This document shows, piece by piece, positions 61,678-64,000 of a stretch of 64,000 nucleotides of DNA. The translations under genes and the position numbers were made by a program. The stretch comes from Paenibacillus tarimensis (GTDB lineage Bacteria; Bacillota; Bacilli; Paenibacillales; Paenibacillaceae). Each line of letters starts with the position of its first letter. Positions within the stretch are counted from its first letter, which is position 1. Below the pieces are notes generated by a model. That model worked only from the letters and a program-made list of their open reading frames with translations, did no database searches and had not been told where the DNA came from. The stretch is from NCBI RefSeq assembly GCF_021532315.1, contig NZ_JAKGAO010000027.1, positions 1-64,000 on the forward strand. The letters are read 5' to 3'.

Positions 61678-62640
61678 TCAGTGTTCATGAATGTAATCCG
61701 GATAAAGCTTACAAATCTCCATCGCTTTCCTGTATAAGCGGCTTGCTGTCTCCCTCGGCTCCAAAACCCGCACATTCGTTCCAAAGGACAGCAGCCAGCC
61801 ATAGAGCCATGGCTCATCAGGCTGAACCGTCTCCACCAGCAGCTTCCCGTCAGGCTGCTCTTGAATTTTCTCCGGCTCATACCGGTCCTCCACCAGTGCT
61901 CGGCTCGCCGGCTCGAAGAGCAGCTTAAGCCGGATAAGCGGCCTGTCCCGCATAAGCATGCTGTCCCAGCGAAGCGGCTCTGACGTAAATTCGCTCTCTC
62001 TGCGCACGAAGCTTGTGGGCAGGAGTTCCAGCTGCTTAATCCGCGAAAGGCGGAAAATCCGAAACTCTTTTCTCAGCAGGCAATAGCCGTATAAGTACCA
62101 TACATAACCTTTCAGAACAACAAGCATGGGTTCACAGGTCCGCCTCGTCTGCTCTCCCCGCCCGTTGGTATAGTCAAATTCGACATGTCTGCAGGAAGCA
62201 ATCGCCTGCTTCAGGCTGTCCAGCCGTTTACGCTCGGCTTCACCGGAATGCCACGGGTTAAGGTCAATCATCATCTGCTGCGCAGTCTCTGACCCTTCCT
62301 GCCCGCTCCCTGCATTTGCGACCAGCGCGCTAACCTTATCCAGCAGACCGCTGACAAGCTTCTCATCCATTGTGAAGTGTATCCCGCGAAGCGCCACAAT
62401 GATCGATTCCAGCTCTTCCATCGTGAGATACTGCCTCTCGATCCGGTACTGCTCCATAATCTCGTAGCCGCCGTCCATTCCGGTATGTGCGGCCACCGGA
62501 ATTCCGGCAGCACACAACGACTCGATATCCCGATAAATGGTTCGCTGGGACACCTCAAACCGTTCGGAGAGCTCGCGAGCGCTGATCCTTTTTCGGCCAA
62601 GCAGCAGCATAACGATGGCGAGCAACCGCTCCAATTTCAT
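61678..62640 (-). CDS. HTH and WYL domain transcriptional regulator (YafY-like)
   Basis: 320 residues. The N-terminal helix-turn-helix (RISARELSERFEVSQRTIYRDIESLCAAGIPV, about 17-49) is of the DeoR-like type. A WYL domain (about 140-225, with EPMLVVLKGYVWYLYGYCLLRKEFRIFRLSRI) and a C-terminal WCX region follow. WYL regulators often respond to DNA damage or nucleic-acid ligands, and many control a single neighbouring gene. RBS CAGGGGTGA precedes the ATG. Confidence 0.9.
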   Translation of the reverse strand: MKLERLLAIVMLLLGRKRISARELSERFEVSQRTIYRDIESLCAAGIPVAAHTGMDGGYEIMEQYRIERQYLTMEELESIIVALRGIHFTMDEKLVSGLLDKVSALVANAGSGQEGSETAQQMMIDLNPWHSGEAERKRLDSLKQAIASCRHVEFDYTNGRGEQTRRTCEPMLVVLKGYVWYLYGYCLLRKEFRIFRLSRIKQLELLPTSFVRRESEFTSEPLRWDSMLMRDRPLIRLKLLFEPASRALVEDRYEPEKIQEQPDGKLLVETVQPDEPWLYGWLLSFGTNVRVLEPRETASRLYRKAMEICKLYPDYIHEH

Positions 62641-62676
62641 CCTGCGTTCTCACCCCTGTTCGCAGTATATCAGCAT

Positions 62677-63546
62677 TTAAGACCCGTCTCTTGTGTACTG
62701 CTTGCGGTATTGCAGCGGCGATAACCCCGTACGCTCCGAGAAGCAGCGGGAAAAATGCGGGGTTTGACGGAATCCCGTCTCACTGGCGATTCGCGCAATC
62801 GGCCAGTCCGTCTTGAGCAGCAGCAGCTTCGCCTGATCAAGACGATACAGCAGCATGTACTGCTGTGGTGTACAACCGTAGACCTCCACCATACAGCGTG
62901 CTATGTAGTTGGGATGCAGGCCGAGTCCTTGCCCGAGCTCCTTGTTTGTGACGGGGTTGCGGTAGTTCATCTTCATGAAAGCGGCTGCACGCTCTGCTAC
63001 ACCTACGGAGGTTGGGGCAGAGTCGTTCCGCCAGCCCTCATCAAGCATTTCGATCAAATGCAGAAACAGCTGCTGCCGTTCCCAGAAGGATGCATGTGAG
63101 GAAGCATGGGCGGCTTCGTGCATCTTCGCCAAGATTTCCTTCGCCTGCTCCGGGTAAGCCAGCTGCAGAAATTTAGGCAGTCTGATCGCATACACATAGT
63201 AATCGCCGTGAAGTGTACCGCTGTTTACATAGTCGGATTCCTCCCATTCTCCGGCCGTCTGGAAATGTACCCAATCAAACACGGTCGTCTCATCGCAAGG
63301 CTTAGGTGAATAATGCCAGCGGTCGGGGCGCAGAATCAGCATTTGGCCCGGACCAAGCGACCAGCTGCGCCGCTCCTCTGCTACATGCAGGGTACCGCTG
63401 TGGACAAACAGCAGATCGAACACTCCCAAATTTGACCGGTTAGGATGCTCGGCTCCCGGATGGTAGCAGACCCTGTTCGACTCAATAAAGTACGGGAGCG
63501 GCGGAGCCAGAAATGTCAGAATGCGTGTGCTCGTTTGACTCATCAT
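62677..63546 (-). CDS. AraC family transcriptional regulator
   Basis: 289 residues. A cupin-like N-terminal sensor domain runs to about 150 (GVFDLLFVHSGTLHVAEERRSWSLGPGQMLIL). The two AraC helix-turn-helix motifs near the C-terminus (NKELGQGLGLHPNYIARCMVEVYGCTP...IARIASETGFRQTPHFSRCFSERTG) are complete. The ATG at 63546 has GGAG 7 nt upstream. No obvious target gene adjoins. It is the last gene before the DnaA-box region. Confidence 0.9.
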   Translation of the reverse strand: MMSQTSTRILTFLAPPLPYFIESNRVCYHPGAEHPNRSNLGVFDLLFVHSGTLHVAEERRSWSLGPGQMLILRPDRWHYSPKPCDETTVFDWVHFQTAGEWEESDYVNSGTLHGDYYVYAIRLPKFLQLAYPEQAKEILAKMHEAAHASSHASFWERQQLFLHLIEMLDEGWRNDSAPTSVGVAERAAAFMKMNYRNPVTNKELGQGLGLHPNYIARCMVEVYGCTPQQYMLLYRLDQAKLLLLKTDWPIARIASETGFRQTPHFSRCFSERTGLSPLQYRKQYTRDGS

Positions 63547-63682
63547 TAGTAGTCTCCCAGATCCGAAGCCGCAGCAGGGTGACAAGATTTTGCCTGCTGC
63601 CCTGTTATGAATTGCCCTCCTATTCTATCAAAAGGTTCAGCTGCTGGGAACGCCCGATTTACAAAAGCTGGGGAAAGTTGAG

Positions 63683-63961
63683 CTATCCACGTTTTCCACA
63701 GACTTGTCCACAAACGTGTGTAAGTTGTTAGGCAATTCAGGCAGGTTTCACTAATAAAAAAAGCCCGCCGGTAACACACTTTTAATGAATTGTGTGCAAC
63801 AGGCAGGGCTTATGAAATATTTACACACATTATCCACATTATCCACAGCCAGTCTGTGTAAAAACTATCCCCTACTGGCCTGAACACTAGAGCCACGTGC
63901 CATACGGCTTCTTAAGGGTTATACACATATTGAGGTTAATATGTGGATAAGTTTGTGCACA
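63683..63961. other. oriC: Cluster of DnaA boxes, probable origin region
   Basis: Perfect TTATCCACA boxes stand in tandem at 63830-63838 and 63839-63847, with an inverted perfect copy (TGTGGATAA) at 63942-63950. One-mismatch boxes: 63692-63700 (TTTTCCACA), 63704-63712 (TTGTCCACA) and 63919-63927 (TTATACACA). Weaker ones: 63683-63691, 63821-63829 and 63953-63961. No gene is seen from 63547 to the right edge. Firmicute origins place such clusters on both sides of dnaA. Whether this is the replication start or an origin-proximal DnaA titration cluster cannot be settled here because dnaA is not in the window. Confidence 0.8.
63756..63811 (-). terminator. Terminator-like hairpin inside the DnaA-box region
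   Basis: AAGCCC (761-766)/GGGCTT (806-811), GCC/GGC and CACAC/GTGTG arms fold into a long imperfect stem; seven Ts follow leftward. It would terminate a transcript entering from the right, suggesting a leftward gene beyond the edge or antisense protection of the AraC gene. The gene itself is not seen. Full coordinates of the arms are 63761-63811. Confidence 0.6.
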
Positions 63962-64000
63962 ACCAAAATTTTTCCTTTTTATCCTGCCGATTCAGCACTC

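Noticed and set aside
63546-63779. A 77-codon minus-strand frame in the DnaA-box region
   Set aside because: Composition and lack of RBS indicate chance; it runs into the AraC start and across DnaA boxes and the terminator.
1-64000. CRISPR arrays, insertion sequences, prophage genes and tRNA genes
   Set aside because: No regularly spaced repeats, transposase, integrase or phage structural genes, or cloverleaf with a TTC-loop were seen on either strand; a tRNAscan/CRISPR search would confirm.

Overview
The window looks like chromosomal DNA of a Firmicute of the Paenibacillaceae, probably Paenibacillus. GC content is moderate, ribosome binding sites are strong (AGGAGG type), GTG and TTG starts are frequent, and several blocks match Bacillus subtilis neighbourhoods: ygxA/ygzB/perR, sigY-yxlCDEFG, gatCAB, ydcC-alr-ndoAI-ndoA and ecsAB. 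These identities come from recognising protein sequence and gene order; no database search was run.

Layout. Bases 1-250 hold what looks like the promoter and leader of an rRNA operon that leaves the window to the left. Next come a 2264-residue secreted multidomain protein and a small stalk-domain protein (0.3-8 kb), ygxA/ygzB/GH18/perR with a candidate Per box (8-12 kb), a DUF4097-type membrane protein and MgtC (12-15 kb), gatCAB (15-18.5 kb) and a complete sigY-type operon with an ECF promoter in front (19-22.5 kb). An M24 peptidase precedes a nine-gene Tad/type IV-pilus-like operon (24-30.4 kb). A TetR/ABC-2 pair, the ndoAI-ndoA toxin-antitoxin genes, alr and ydcC follow (30.5-36 kb). The stretch 36-56 kb is mixed housekeeping: a membrane-anchored PstS-like protein, an aeRF1-type factor, a CobW GTPase, nadE, a bacilliredoxin, a spore-kinase-like histidine kinase, hydrolases, UspA, Nudix, ecsAB, an MFS pump, a GIY-YIG protein and a DUF2087 regulator. 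At 56.7-61 kb a stalk-domain gene and pstS-pstC-pstA run on the plus strand, with no pstB or phoU. DinB, WYL and AraC genes follow.

The right end (63.7-64 kb) is a gene-free cluster of DnaA boxes, including two perfect tandem boxes and one inverted perfect box. It is an origin or origin-proximal DnaA-binding region. Almost all genes from 0.3 to 56 kb lie on the minus strand, which is what a leftward-moving fork from an origin at or beyond the right edge predicts; an rRNA operon at the left edge fits an origin-proximal location.

There is no CRISPR array, insertion sequence, prophage or tRNA that I could see. The least familiar pieces are the compact Tad-like operon (degenerate TadZ P-loop, two tandem tiny membrane proteins, no prepilin peptidase in the window), the giant secreted protein, the pst locus without its ATPase, a two-repeat basic protein at 36.3 kb and a 45-residue small protein at 42.9 kb.
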